64,000 nucleotides of DNA from Aphrocallistes beatrix (taxonomy: Eukaryota; Porifera; Hexactinellida; Sceptrulophora; Aphrocallistidae), in the NCBI GenBank assembly GCA_963281255.1, contig OY725494.1, positions 819,934 through 883,933 on the forward strand. Reading direction: 5' to 3'. The notes below the pieces were generated by a model. That model searched no databases and was not told the DNA's origin. It was given only the letters and a program-made list of their open reading frames with translations. Within the stretch, counting starts at the first letter, position 1, and each line of letters begins with the position of its first letter. This document shows positions 44,967 to 56,033 of this stretch, piece by piece. Both the position numbers and the translations under genes were made by a program.

Positions 44967-46221
44967 ATGGCTACAGCTCATCCGACTCCACCAGATCGTG
45001 GAGAAGATAATTTTGTGTTAGAACTGGGGAGAGTTAGAGAACAAATCAAACAGAAATTTATAGAATTGACTGATTGTATAAATGCGAGAGAATGTAAACT
45101 GTTGAAAGAGTTGGATACCATTCTAGCATCATATCACTTTTATCGAGATGAATTTGAAAATCGAGATAAAAGTAAGAGAACACTCGAGGAATCCAAAATG
45201 TTATTAGAAGAGCAATTACAAAAATCTCCAAACAAAAGTTTCCACAAAAATATTATACAACTAACTGATAACGAAATCAAATCCATAAAATTTCCGGTAG
45301 AACCTAAATGGTCCATTTTGTTTGTAACGACACCATAATGCCGAATTGGAGAAGTTAGGTAAGTTAGTTGAAAAGGTAAGAAGTGTTGACTATAAGAGTA
45401 AAATACATCCTGTAGTGAGTGTTTGTGATAACGGAATTGGGATTGAAAACCTGAAGAATCCATGGGGAGTGACGATTGCTGATAAAACAGGTAATATTTA
45501 TGTTGCAGATTGGGGCACTCGCTGTGTAAAAGTATTTTATAGCTCTGGAAAGATCTTATTCAAATTTGGAGATAGTGAAGGTGATGGAAAGATGTTATAT
45601 CCTCAAGGTTTAGTTATTAGTGGAGATAGAATCCTGATTTCCAATCACGATAATATATTGTTAAAGCCCACTCATAATATTCTTATTTATCGACTGAATG
45701 GTAATTTTATTTCTAAAATTGGGAAATATGGTAAAGGTAAGACTGAATTTAATGATCCATGTGGTCTTGCTTGTAATGAATTGAATGGAGATGTATACAT
45801 TTGTGATTATAATAATAATCGCATTCAGCTATTTTCTAAAGGACTTCAATTCAAATCTCAGTTTGGTGCTCCTAAACTTAAGCATCCTCTTGATGTGAAA
45901 CTATCAAAAGAATACATTTTTATTCTGGCTGAGTCTAATCCTTGCATACATCTGTATGACTATAATATCATTCTACAGAAGAGTGTCGTTTCTAGAGGAG
46001 AAGGAATGCAAGTTGATAATCCTTACTATTTCTTTATTGATAGTTCTAACAAGATTCTCATTTCTGATTGTGGTTCTAATTCAATTCATATCTTCGATCT
46101 TCAATTCGAATTGATTCACAAGATAAACACTTCTACACAGCCTATGGGAGTTGCTGTGGACAATCAAGGAAGAGTTATAGTGGTTTGTCTGGCTAACAAA
46201 GAATGTCTTCTGATATTTTAA
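44967..46221 (+). pseudogene. Coiled-coil + NHL-repeat gene with two frameshifts
   Basis: ATG at 44967 (MATAHPTPPDRGEDNF) opens a coiled-coil part with LRR-free helices (REQIKQKFIEL, LLKELDTILASYHFYRDEF) to about 45306. A lost A in the run at CCTAAATGG (near 45306) and a second one-base loss near 45340 move the frame twice; from 45346 the frame EKLGKLVEK...YKSKIHPVVSVC continues through a complete propeller to TAA at 46221. NHL blades include NPWGVTIADKTGNIYVADW, DPCGLACNELNGDVYICDYN and QPMGVAVDNQGRVIVVC. The sibling at 56980 is continuous over the broken segment, which fixes the correct frames. Two losses within 40 bp, one in a homopolymer: decay or consensus error. Confidence 0.8.
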
Positions 46222-47039
46222 TCCATATTTACTATTTACATTTTGAACAAATTGAATGTTTGATGTTTCAATTTCATTGCCTTAGTGTACTATAGTTTGT
46301 TGGGTTTATTACTGCCCTACTTTGAATGTCAATACATTTGATCTACTTTTTCATGTTTAGTTTAGATTTAGAGCTCTTTAACCCTCCTAATATCTGGGGC
46401 TGTATCCAACCCTTCAGTCGACCCCCTCCTTCTAGAGGTTATCCCCTCACCTTTGAAAAATTCTAGATCCTCTTAGCCCCCTGGGATTGTGGGCTAGATT
46501 CAAACTCAGACAGGACCTAGACGCAACTCTAGTCCTATCCCATCCCGGAAATTAGGTATCTAGATTTTCCGGAACGGTCCTGTTTCGGAAATAGGCATGC
46601 CCGAAACTATATTAAGAGTAAATTTCTGAACACAATTTACTGCATCAGATTTCCATTGTCTTCTGTCCTCACCATCACTAATATATTATATTTTTATGCT
46701 GTTGCCAATTTGAATGTTTCCCAGAGGCATTGAAAAGTAGCGCATGTGCTGATTATCTCTTAGATCCTGTGCTCTTAATGTTAACTCCACTGATTGTACA
46801 ATTTTAACTAATATCAAGCTTATTCAGCTTTTTGTGCACTAACTTGATCAATATTAGCTGTGCTGTAAATTTTCGCTCTTTATTAAACTAAAAGGAGCAT
46901 TCTCAGGGACTTTATTTAATTAGCAACTGCTACATTTCACTTCATAAAAACGGATACAAATAATTAGCAAATATCTATAATCTGAACCTTAAAGGAGCCT
47001 TAAAAAGACTAAAAAGGAGCCTTAAAAGGATCTTCAATG
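46222..47039. repeat. Intergenic with a scrap of the GGGCATGCC MITE
   Basis: 46530-46612 (CCCGGAAATTAGGTATC, TTTTCCGGAACGG, AATAGGCATGCCCG) matches the element at 11996-12192. Rest unrecognised. Confidence 0.5.
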
Positions 47040-47310
47040 ACACTACCGTATCCTCGGTCCTAATAGCTCACTCAGCACACCGCGAAACTTCCGGGAAGAC
47101 TCTGGACATGTTGCCAACCTCTGGACAAAAAATGCGCCGCAACAAATTTCTAAATCAAATATTCCCGCAATTTGCGAGGCAAAGTTGAAAGCAGGTGTTA
47201 TTGTGGAACCAGAACTGTTTCGGGATGCCGAGTTTGAAGCCGTTCTAAACCTGGTTAAGAAACGCCGGGGCGGCTTTCAAAAATGTTGAAAGGACGCTGT
47301 CAAACTACGA
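47040..47310 (+). pseudogene. Possible transposon-gene relic
   Basis: A G+C-richer stretch with short coding-like sequence (AKLKAGVIVEPELFRDAEFE then LVKKRRGGFQKC-stop) in one frame. I cannot assign a family with confidence. Frame is lost on both sides. Confidence 0.25.
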
Positions 47311-47499
47311 AGTCCTTGGTATAGAACATATCCTTACTATTAAAACTCGATTAGTGTATGTGTATATGTATATATAGATATCTGTAACGAATTGATTGAA
47401 GAACTGCCAGGCACGAAAGTTGATTTTAGGCATGATGGAGTCTTTTAGCTATGGCTCCACTAAGTTCTGACCACAGACCAAAATGTTTTCATGGAATAT

Positions 47500-47660
47500 G
47501 ACGTCATTGTTACTTTTTTAGTGCAGCTCCTATAGGGAGATGCCCTTATGGCATGGACGGAGTATCTCATCCGTCCGTATGTATGTATGTGTGTGTGTAT
47601 ATATGTATGTAGTATGTCCGTACGCGCGCTACTGCGAAATTTAACAGTCCGACTTTTACC
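47500..47660. repeat. Dispersed repeat with CCGTCCGTATGTATG simple core
   Basis: TTTTTAGTGCAGCTCC and GATGCCCTTATGGCATGG are the reverse of words at 19360-19440 and 21130-21220; the middle is a GTATGTGTGTG microsatellite. Confidence 0.5.
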
Positions 47661-47739
47661 AAATTTCGCATGTAGGATCTCTTTATGGTGTAGATGTGCA
47701 CCAAATCTCATCACTTCTGGTTTTTATAAGTATATATTC

Positions 47740-48300
47740 ATATTTTAACACCCCCACTGCAAAGTTTTGTTTAAAGATATAAGTAAGATCTCAACGACTA
47801 ATATAGGATATTTCGGCATGTAGGATCCGATTTACTCGCTTTGAAAGTAATAATATGAATATTTTTATGAGTTATCAACATATTGATATATACATATTTT
47901 CACACCTTTTAAAAAAAGTCTTATTTTATTCCAAAAGCGAGTTCTCAACGGCTAATATAGGATATTTTAATAGATAAGTTCCGAATTTCGCACTTTGACA
48001 GTGATAATATGTGAATGTTATGAGTTACTACATAAGTTTATATACATACTATTTTCACACCTTAAAAAAATTATTTTGAGTTAAAAGCGAGTTCTCAACG
48101 ATTAATATAGGGTATTTTAATACGTTGAATCCGATTTTTACATATTAATAGTAGTGATGTGAATATTTTGTGGGTTATTAGCACATATATATATACATAT
48201 TTTCACACATTCTGAAAATTTCTTATTTTGAGCTAAAAGCGAGTTCTCAACAACTAATATAGGATATTTTAATACGTAGATCCGATTTTCGAACTTTGAA
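47740..48300 (+). repeat. Tandem array, ~150-bp unit, about four copies
   Basis: The words CTCAACGACTAATATAGGAT recur at about 47790, 47943, 48093 and 48245 with TATATACATATTTTCACAC and AAAGCGAGTTC between them, a spacing of 150-152 bp. A 1.5-unit copy in reverse orientation lies at 22020-22260. Confidence 0.8.
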
Positions 48301-48307
48301 AGAAATA

Positions 48308-48525
48308 CAGTCGAACCTGCTATAACGGCCACTCTATATAACGATCACCTGTCTATAGCCTTCACCAATGAACAATCCCGTCCGAAATTCCATAATATTG
48401 AACCTGTGTATAGCGGTCACCAGCTCAACACGGCCAGCGGCCACCCGTTTGTAGTCCCTTACTGACTCTAAAGCTGTGTATAACGACCATCATCTGTCTA
48501 TAACGGCCATCACCTTTTTCACCTT
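48308..48525. repeat. pogo-like MITE or fragment
   Basis: Starts CAGTCGAACCTGCTATAACG after TA; GTATAACGACCATC and TATAACGGCCATCACC recur inside. No certain right end. Confidence 0.5.
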
Positions 48526-49127
48526 TTTATGTGTTTATTAAAGGACCTGTTACGAATGATAAACAAGTTTCATGTAATTACTTCAAGTAATGGATTTCTA
48601 AAAACTTGATATTTATTGCACTTAGTCAGGTCAATATGATGCATGACCCCAAAAAAATTGCAAGAAATTGTTTTATTGCATTTTTCCGTAGTATCATGTC
48701 TTAGGAGTAACATACTAAAAGTTTACCGAAATCGGAGTATCAGAAAGTGATTTGCCACGACCCCGTCGTTGACCCCGGACTATACAAATCGCCGGTTTTG
48801 AAAACTGAGTTTGACCTTTCAAATGATTGCAAATCAGTTTTTTATTGTAATATTCGTGTTCAGCATCAAATTTCCGGCAATTTGATATATATATTGACTA
48901 TATTTTGAGCAAAATATTTTGGGCCCTCCCTAGCAACAACCTGGAATGTAAAAATTCCGATCTCCAAATTTGGTGTAAACCATATCGAGTGACCCCTTGT
49001 TTTTCTCGGCTATGCTTGCTGAGTACGAATTTCTTAATGTAAATAGTCTAAACGTTAGTTTTAACATATTATGGTTTGCGACTGGTAGTAGTATTCATGT
49101 ATTTTTAGCATAGATGGATTGATATGT
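48526..49127. other. Intergenic, nothing recognised
   Basis: No credible frame or repeat ends. Confidence 0.35.
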
Positions 49128-49882
49128 TCACATTTCAATACCATCTTCGGTTTCATCATCCGATGCAATTCCTTCTTTCATATTGCCACAGTTGTCATAT
49201 TGGCATCGTCCGCATGCTTGAGAACAGTTGAGTCCTTGTTTTCTGCAGCTACATCTGAGACTACTATAGCCTGTGGAACAGTTCCAGTGGATCATTTTCA
49301 GGAGTGCTTCGGGTGCAGGGTTACTGTCCAACATGACTGGGATTAGGCTGTTATCTTGGCAGTTCCATCCCCATTCGGTGACCTCCATACCATCAGCCGT
49401 GCCCATCCACAACATCACCTGGAAATAGCACCTCAGAGAGTGAAATTCGTGGTGGAGGCCGTAGGTGGCAGTCTTTCGGGTGTAGCGAAGCTTTTGGCTG
49501 CACTCACTTTCTTGCAGAGGATAGTGTATCTCAAGTCGCGAAGACTGTCCCCAGGTTTTGCATTGAACAATGCGATCATGACTTTATAACCAATGCTTTC
49601 TATCACAACTGGGTCTTGGTTTGGTGCTGAAAACACCCTAGAATAGCTTTTTAACCCCGCCTAAACCAGGAATGTGTTGCGCCATTTCCTGTTTAAGCCA
49701 TTTTGGGCGGGGAAGCCATACAAATTTGGGGTCCAGAGTATAAATAGAAAATACCCCAGGTAAAAGTGGCATTAAGATGGAATCATCTTTGAACTTGTAC
49801 AGAGCAGACTTCTTTCCGAACCCGAAAATGCTGGAAGTGGTGTCACACCCGGTGAATGCATGCAGAAAAAGCAGGCTGTGGC
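49128..49882 (-). pseudogene. Decayed repeat-associated gene with cysteine-rich (CXC-like) C-terminus
   Basis: Pieces on the minus strand, in order: FFCMHSPG then CDTTSSIFGFGKKSALYKF (frame 2), PVVIESIGYKVMIALFNAKP with LRDLRYTILCKKVSAAK (frame 3), and HSLRCYFQVMLWMGTADGM followed by WGW..LIPVM, APEALLKMI and the Cys-rich tail SLRCSCRKQGLNCSQACGRC. At least three one-base losses separate them. The order (GCDTTS.., ALY/F.....SLR..RY, LPPT...HSLR.Y.QV..W, CxCRKxGLxCxxxCxxC) is one I know from uncharacterised, multi-copy proteins in many invertebrates, thought to be transposon-related. The N-terminus runs into the gap. Confidence 0.6.
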
Positions 49883-50082
49883 NNNNNNNNNNNNNNNNNN
49901 NNNNNNNNNNNNNNNNNNNNNNNNNNNNNNNNNNNNNNNNNNNNNNNNNNNNNNNNNNNNNNNNNNNNNNNNNNNNNNNNNNNNNNNNNNNNNNNNNNNN
50001 NNNNNNNNNNNNNNNNNNNNNNNNNNNNNNNNNNNNNNNNNNNNNNNNNNNNNNNNNNNNNNNNNNNNNNNNNNNNNNNNNN
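49883..50082. other. Assembly gap, exactly 200 N
   Basis: Two hundred Ns, a placeholder length. True size unknown. It hides the 5' part of the next NHL gene and of the minus-strand relic. Confidence 0.99.
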
Positions 50083-50700
50083 GTTGGTAAGATGAATCGA
50101 CCTCTTTGTATCGCTTTCTATCAAAATAAAGTGTTTGTATCTCAGCACGGAGCTGATTGTTTATTAGTTTATGAATTGAATGGAACATTTCTGAAACAGA
50201 TAGGAACTCCAGGGAATGGAGAAGGACAATTGAATTCCCCACATGGCATTACTATTAATGAATTGAATGGAGATATATTTGTGTGTGACAATGCAAATGA
50301 TCGAATCCAAACATTTTCTAAAGATTTTCTGTTCAACTCTCAGTTTGGAAAAGGAATACTGAAATCTCCCTCTGACATAAAACTAACCAACGAGTACATT
50401 TATGTACTGAGCTACACTAACCCTTTCCTCTATTCATTCAACTATGACCTAACTCAGGTACAGAATGCTGTTCTCAATTCTATTTCCAGACATTTGACAT
50501 GTTCCTATTCATTCTGTATAGATGGTGCTGGTAACTTTATTGTATCAGATTATAACCAAAACGCTATTGTTCTTTTCAATCAAGAAGGAGATTTAGTTCA
50601 TAAAATTACTGATAGCATACAGAGTCCTTTTGGTGTCACACTAGATGCAAGAGGGAGAATCATCCTCGTAGGTTACAACCATCGTCTATTGATATTCTAA
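50083..50700 (+). CDS. NHL-repeat protein, 5' end in the gap
   Basis: Open from the gap edge to TAA at 50698-50700, about 205 codons. Blades: MNRPLCIAFYQNKVFVSQHG, NSPHGITINELNGDIFVCDN, LKSPSDIKLTNEYIYVL, YSFCIDGAGNFIVSDYNQN, SPFGVTLDARGRIILVGYN, ending HRLLIF as in its relatives. It has diverged from the 45-kb and 57-kb copies but keeps the FSKDFLFNSQFG join between blades. No frame break is seen. Any coiled-coil start would lie in the gap, so whether the gene is whole cannot be told. Confidence 0.7.
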   Translation, partial: VGKMNRPLCIAFYQNKVFVSQHGADCLLVYELNGTFLKQIGTPGNGEGQLNSPHGITINELNGDIFVCDNANDRIQTFSKDFLFNSQFGKGILKSPSDIKLTNEYIYVLSYTNPFLYSFNYDLTQVQNAVLNSISRHLTCSYSFCIDGAGNFIVSDYNQNAIVLFNQEGDLVHKITDSIQSPFGVTLDARGRIILVGYNHRLLIF

Positions 50701-50863
50701 TTACATATTTTATAACATTGTCATGCTCATGTGTATTCTTCCTCTGTTATATTTTGTTTTCGCAGTATTTTATTGATTGACTTTAGAGTTACAATGCAAT
50801 GTAATGATTATTTTCTTTAATGTTAGTAGACTGATTAATAGAGCTGTTACCAATAGGTTTGTC

Positions 50864-52998
50864 CATAGCCTACTCTAATAATGCCTCACAGTAGACTGAA
50901 AATTATGGACTAGGGATGAAGTAGTAGCCGAATGGATTAATACACGATTAGCCTAAAATCGTTGACCATGCAGAATAGGCATTAAGAATGTATTATCAGC
51001 ATATATAAATTGACATCAAAGTACATATATCCGTTGGAAAAATTTCGATTAGTCATCACATCATTGCGGAACAGGTCATTCTAAATACAATTTTAGCGAT
51101 TTTCTAAGCTGTTTTGACCCTATTTCTAAATGGTATTAAGGTGTGATTTTTGTGTAGAACCAAGATTAGTACGAGTTGATTTGAAAAATTTAGAATTTTT
51201 CAATGGAATGTTGTTACATTCCTGCGTTGCTATGGTAATGCATTTTGATCAGTTTGGGCCATTTCATGCAAACTGTATTAACTAGATCTTCAAATTTGAT
51301 CATGTTTGATAGGCAATGGAGTACCTCCTATTAGGTGATAATACAAGTTGAACTTCTAAATTCAAAGAGTTTTGAGTTATGGGTTGATTTTAAGAACGTC
51401 ACCAAAACACTAAATTGTCGCATAACTCTATAGTCTGTGAATTTAGAAGTTTAAATTGTATTATTACCTAATAGGAAGTAGCCAATTGCCTATCAACTAC
51501 GATCAAATTTGAAGACCTAGTTACTACGGTTTGCAGGATATGTCTCAAACTGATCAAGATGCTTTATCATAGCAACGCAGGAATGTAACAATATTCCATT
51601 GAAAAATTCTAAATTTTTCAAATCAACTAGTACTAATCTTACTGGTATACAAAAAATATATCTTAATAACATTTAGAAGTAGACTTAAAACAGCTTATAA
51701 AATCGCCAAAATCGTGCTTAAAATGATCTGTTCCGCAATGATATGATGACTAATCGAAATTTTGACAACAGATATATATACTTTGATGCCATGTTTATAT
51801 ATGCTGGTAATACATTTTTAACGCCTATCCAACATGGCTAACGATTTTAGGCTAGTCATAGCCTACTCTAATAATGCCTCACAGTAAAATAACCAAGGAT
51901 GCGGTAATAGCCGAATGGATTAATACACGATTAGCCTAAAATCGTTAATCATGTAGGATAGGCATTAATAATGTATTACCAGCATATATAAACATGGCAT
52001 CAAAGTACATATATCCGTTGTCAAAATTTCGATTAGTCATCATATCATTGCGGAACAGATCATTTTAAGCACGATTTTGGCGATTTTATAAGCTGTTTTA
52101 AGTCTACTTCTAAATGTTATTAAGATATATTTTTTGTATACCAGTAAGATTAGTACTAGTTGATTTGAAAAATTTAGAATTTTTCAATGGAATGTTGTTA
52201 CATTCCTGCGTTGCTATGGTAAAGCATTTTGATCAGTTTGAGCCATATCCTGCAAACTGTAAGAACTAGGTCTTCAAATTTGATCGTATTTGATAGGCAA
52301 TTGGCTACTTCCTATTAGGTAATAATACAAATTTTACTTCTAAATTCACAGACTACAGAGTTATGCGACAATTTAGTGTTTGGTCACATTCTTAAAATCA
52401 ACCCATAACTCAAAACTCGTTGAATTTTAAAGTTCAAGTTTGTATTATCACTTAATAGGAAGTAGTCCATTGCCTATCAAACACAATCAAATTTGGAGCT
52501 CTAATCATTACAGTTTGCATGAAATGGTCCAAAATGCTTTACCATAGCAACGTAGGAATGTGACAACATTCCATTGAAAATTTCTAAATTATTCAAATCA
52601 CCTTGTACTCATCTTGGTTCTACACAAAAATCACACCTCAATACCATTTAGAAATAGGGTTAAAACAGCTTATAAAATCGCCAAAATTGTCCTTAGAATG
52701 ACCTGTTGCGAAATGATATGATGACTAATCGAAATTTTTCCAACGGATATATGTACTTTGATACCATGTTTATATATGCTGGTAATACATTCTTAATGCC
52801 TATTCTGCATGGTTAACGATTTTAGGCTAATCGTGTATTCATCCATTCGGCTACTACTTCATCCCTAGTCCATGATTTTCAGTCTACTGTGAGGCATTAT
52901 TAGAGTAGGCTATGGGCTAGTGACTAGTGTATTAATCCATTCGGCTATTACCGCATCCTTGGTTATCTTACTGTGAGGCATTATTAGAGTAGGCTATG
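50864..52998. mobile_element. Foldback element, type F3: four alternating ~500-bp arms
   Basis: Flanked by GTTTGTC at 50857-50863 and 52999-53005 (7-8 bp). Arms run plus (50864-51390), minus (51390-51865), plus (51866-52395), minus (52395-52914), followed by an extra minus end to 52998. Ends read CATAGCCTACTCTAATAATG. Arm 1 best matches arm 4 (both have ATGAAGTAGTAGCC) and arm 2 best matches arm 3, so the right half is an inverted copy of the left half. Arms contain the ordered blocks CATTGCGGAACAGRTCATT, GGAATGTTGTTACATTCC, TTGCTATGG, ACTTCCTATTAGGT. No coding capacity. Confidence 0.8.
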
Positions 52999-53005
52999 GT
53001 TTGTC

Positions 53006-54548
53006 ATATTTCATGAAAAAATATTGAACTTCGCCTCAAGATAAATGTGAGAATATGTGAATGTAAATGTTTTAATGAGAGTTAGCGAAATACTGATTTT
53101 ATTTTTGCGTTGTGCGAGTAGTGTAGTGCGTGAAGTCCACCAATTGACTCCTCTTCCTTGTTGACGTCTTTGGAGAATTAGGAACTACTGGCGAAGGGTT
53201 TCGATTACTTCATCAGTTCTAATCATCTTCTGCCCTGAGTGGCTTGGGTCTCTTCCTGTTCACACTTCTTGACCAGCAAAGATAACGGATTTGCTGGGAG
53301 GTTTTGGTTCTTTGAAGTCTTGCAAATTTTTTTCAGTACAGATGGAAAGAAATTCCCCCCCCCCCCCCCCCCTTTTTAATCCGATGCCCAAAATATCTAC
53401 GCCTATGTGGACTGTCAGGCCAAAATTGACCCGGAGGACCAGTTTTTGCTGCCAAAACTGGTTCCCCCTAGTTAAATTTGGTCCCCCGGACCAGCTTTGG
53501 CCGCCAAACTTGGTCCGTGTGTCGTATTTTTATCGATTAATTAAGTTGGTGGAATAAATAGTTAATAGAACAATAGAAATATAAGTACATCTAGGACTCA
53601 TACATTGCCATAGCTGCCCATTGACTTGAGAGGCTGGTTGTGGGCCAGGTAGCAATCAAAGTTGAGTACCCTGATCTAATGGTTACAGATAACTATTACA
53701 TAACATATAACCAATATATGCAAAGACTACAGTATTAGATTTGTTTGTTGTTGTTTCGTTGTAATTATGAGATCCAAACGTGGATTTTGAATGACAGATG
53801 CTCATCGCATTGTAGCATCCCAGTTTTGAATGAGACTATTCTTGCGTTTGTTTATAGTAAAAATGTCGTAGTACCAGCAGGAGTTCCCACTTAATTTTGT
53901 CCTTTGGACCTGTAACCCGTGGTGAGATGTCCCCCGAACCTATGGCACTAGGATGATGAATCCGTGAGATATCTGACCCTAGGGTAACGAATCCGGGGGG
54001 ACCGCCGGCACACCGACTTAGGCATAAAAATTGATTATTTTTACAACTGATGGATAACAAGTTTCATAGTCATACATATGTTTAGTCCAATGTTCTATAG
54101 TTTTAGTAAATAACCGATATCTTCGTAAGTTTGAATGTTTCCGAGTGATGGAATCCCGACGGAAACCCGACAGAATTCCAATGTTTCGGTGAATTCTTTT
54201 CACCCTGAGAAGCAGTGAGTTGACCATCTAATTTCTGTTTAGAATCTATCTACACAATGGATTCTTGTTAAGCATGACATTATCATAATCGGGATCCTAC
54301 CGACCTAACTATAACTTATATAAGTATGGCGTGAAGAACTACAGCTATAGAGACCTACTAGAGTGATAGTAACATTATCACATTATTTGAGGGGAGACTT
54401 GCATTAGTGTAGTCCTAGTATAGGGGATTAAATGGCACAAAAAATTGACCCAGGCCAATTTTGGCTCCGGACCAAATTTTTCGTCACAGGACAACCGTAT
54501 AATTGGGACAAGTCTCCAGAAATGGAATAGTTCCCTACATAGAAGCTA
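53006..54548. repeat. Intergenic with poly-C tract and GGACCAATTTTGG words
   Basis: A C-run of 17-18 at about 53357-53373. GGCCAAAATTGACCCGG and GGACCAGCTTTGG near 53420-53510 and GGCCAATTTTGGCTCCGG near 54452 recur at about 56305 and 60550-60600. No gene supported. Confidence 0.45.
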
Positions 54549-55941
54549 CAGGGTCATCCAAAAGTCACATAGCACTTTTTTAAAATACTACAGTTTTTTA
54601 CCCATGCATTTATATATTATGTTTTTACACTCAAATTAAAGATAAATGAATACTCTACAAATTAAACTAAAAACAAAAAATAAATCTTTATTAACCTGGT
54701 TACAAAAGATGTTGAAAATGTTTTCCATTTTCGCTTTCACACATTTTCACTCGTTTTTCAGATTTTCAAAAACATCACTCAACTGGGCTTCGGTAATTTT
54801 GGAAATTTCACGTTTAATCTTTTTCAATTTCAAAGCTCCCAAATCAGTTGGTTTATCCTCGTATACACGTCCCTTGAACATTCCCCAAAAGAAAAAGTCT
54901 GGCGGAGTCAAGTCCGGACTACGGGCGGGCCATTTTGGGTTTGGATATCAGTCGGGTGTTAAACACTTCCTCCAGCATTTTCTTTGTCAGATTCGCAGTA
55001 TGACAGGTGGCCCCGTCTTGCTGGAACCATCCTGTGGCTTTCTCATCTGAAGTCAGCTTTTTAAAGAACGGTTTAAGCAATTGGTTTCGGTAAATGTCCC
55101 CATTGACGATTTCATTGAAGAAAAGAACAATAATCCTTTTTCTGGACATTGCAACCCAAACGCCCAACTTTTGATCATGAAGTGGTACTTCATGCGTCAA
55201 GTGCGGATTATCGTTTGACCAAATGCGATCATTTTGCTTGTTGACATAACCAGACAAGTGAAACCACGCTTCATCGCTGAAAAATGTCTTGTCCAATATG
55301 CTGTTGCCATTACGTTTAAGAAAACATTTAAACCAGCGGCAAAACGTCAATCGATTTCCAGCATCGCCCGGGCGTAATTGGTGCATTTTTTGCACTTTGT
55401 ACGGATTCTTCTTCAATTCGAATCGTAAAATGCGTCTGACGGATTCAACAGATAACTTTCGTATACGCACTTGCTGGTGCAAACGTTTCAGAGATTTCCT
55501 GGGACTCTTTTCAATGCACTTTTTCACTTTCGCAATCTTTCTTGGGGTAATCACTTTTGGACGTCCACATCGAGGTGCATCGCTCACACTTCCTGTCGCC
55601 TCAAATTTGCTAACCAACTGCTTCAGCACATTCCGGTTCATAGGTTCCTTGTTGAACCGCTCTCTAAACCCGTCTTGCACACATTTCGAATATCTATCGT
55701 TGCTTTTGTAGAAGTGTTTAATCAAGAAAACTTTTTCAGCCAATGTGTAAACCATATTTAGTTTGGAAAACTAGAATATCTACAAAAATAACTTATGAAT
55801 TTATTATATACGAACAAGGTACACAAATCGGAAGAACATCTTGTAAGGATCATTTTGATATATCACACATTATCAATAAAGTCGATATTAACAACAAAAA
55901 AATTATTTCAAAAAGTGCTATGTGACTTTTGGGTGACCCTG
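54549..55941 (-). mobile_element. mariner-superfamily element 1, 1393 bp, complete ends
   Basis: Flanked by TA at 54547-54548 and 55942-55943. Inverted ends of 32 bp, CAGGGTCATCCAAAAGTCAC on the left and CAGGGTCACCCAAAAGTCAC as complement on the right, differ at one position. It carries one transposase gene on the minus strand with one frameshift. A pogo-like relic sits directly outside the right end. Confidence 0.9.
54747..55755 (-). pseudogene. mariner-type transposase of element 1, one frameshift
   Basis: ATG at 55755 (MVYTLAEKVFLIKHFY) starts an N-terminal helix-turn-helix region, then the catalytic core: D in FFSDEAWFHLSG, D in GWFQQDGATCHT. A one-base gain in CCCAAAATGG near 54947 ends the frame early (KPKMARP-stop); the other frame continues KWPARSPDLTPPDFFFWG with the third D and runs to TGA at 54747. 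About 38 residues separate the last two catalytic Asp, more than in classical DD34D mariners. Cut-and-paste transposition in the nucleus is the family role. All other features are intact, so it is a near-functional copy. Confidence 0.75.
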
Positions 55942-55959
55942 TAATACTAAATTTCAGCG

Positions 55960-56033
55960 GTTATTTCAGAACTCCGCTTAATAGGGATAAAATATCCGGA
56001 ACCAAAGTGTCCCGATTAAGCGGAGTTGACTGT
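55960..56033. repeat. pogo-like MITE relic
   Basis: AACTCCGCTTAATAGGG and GATTAAGCGGAGTTGACTG facing each other, TA after the right end; adjoining mariner element 1. Confidence 0.6.

Noticed and set aside
49777-50700. One long plus frame running through the N gap
   Set aside because: The part before the gap is the antisense of a minus-strand relic; Ns only appear open. The NHL frame is supported from 50083 onward.
55289-55761. Two plus-strand frames of 140 and 96 codons
   Set aside because: Antisense of mariner transposase 1, which has the catalytic motifs on the minus strand.
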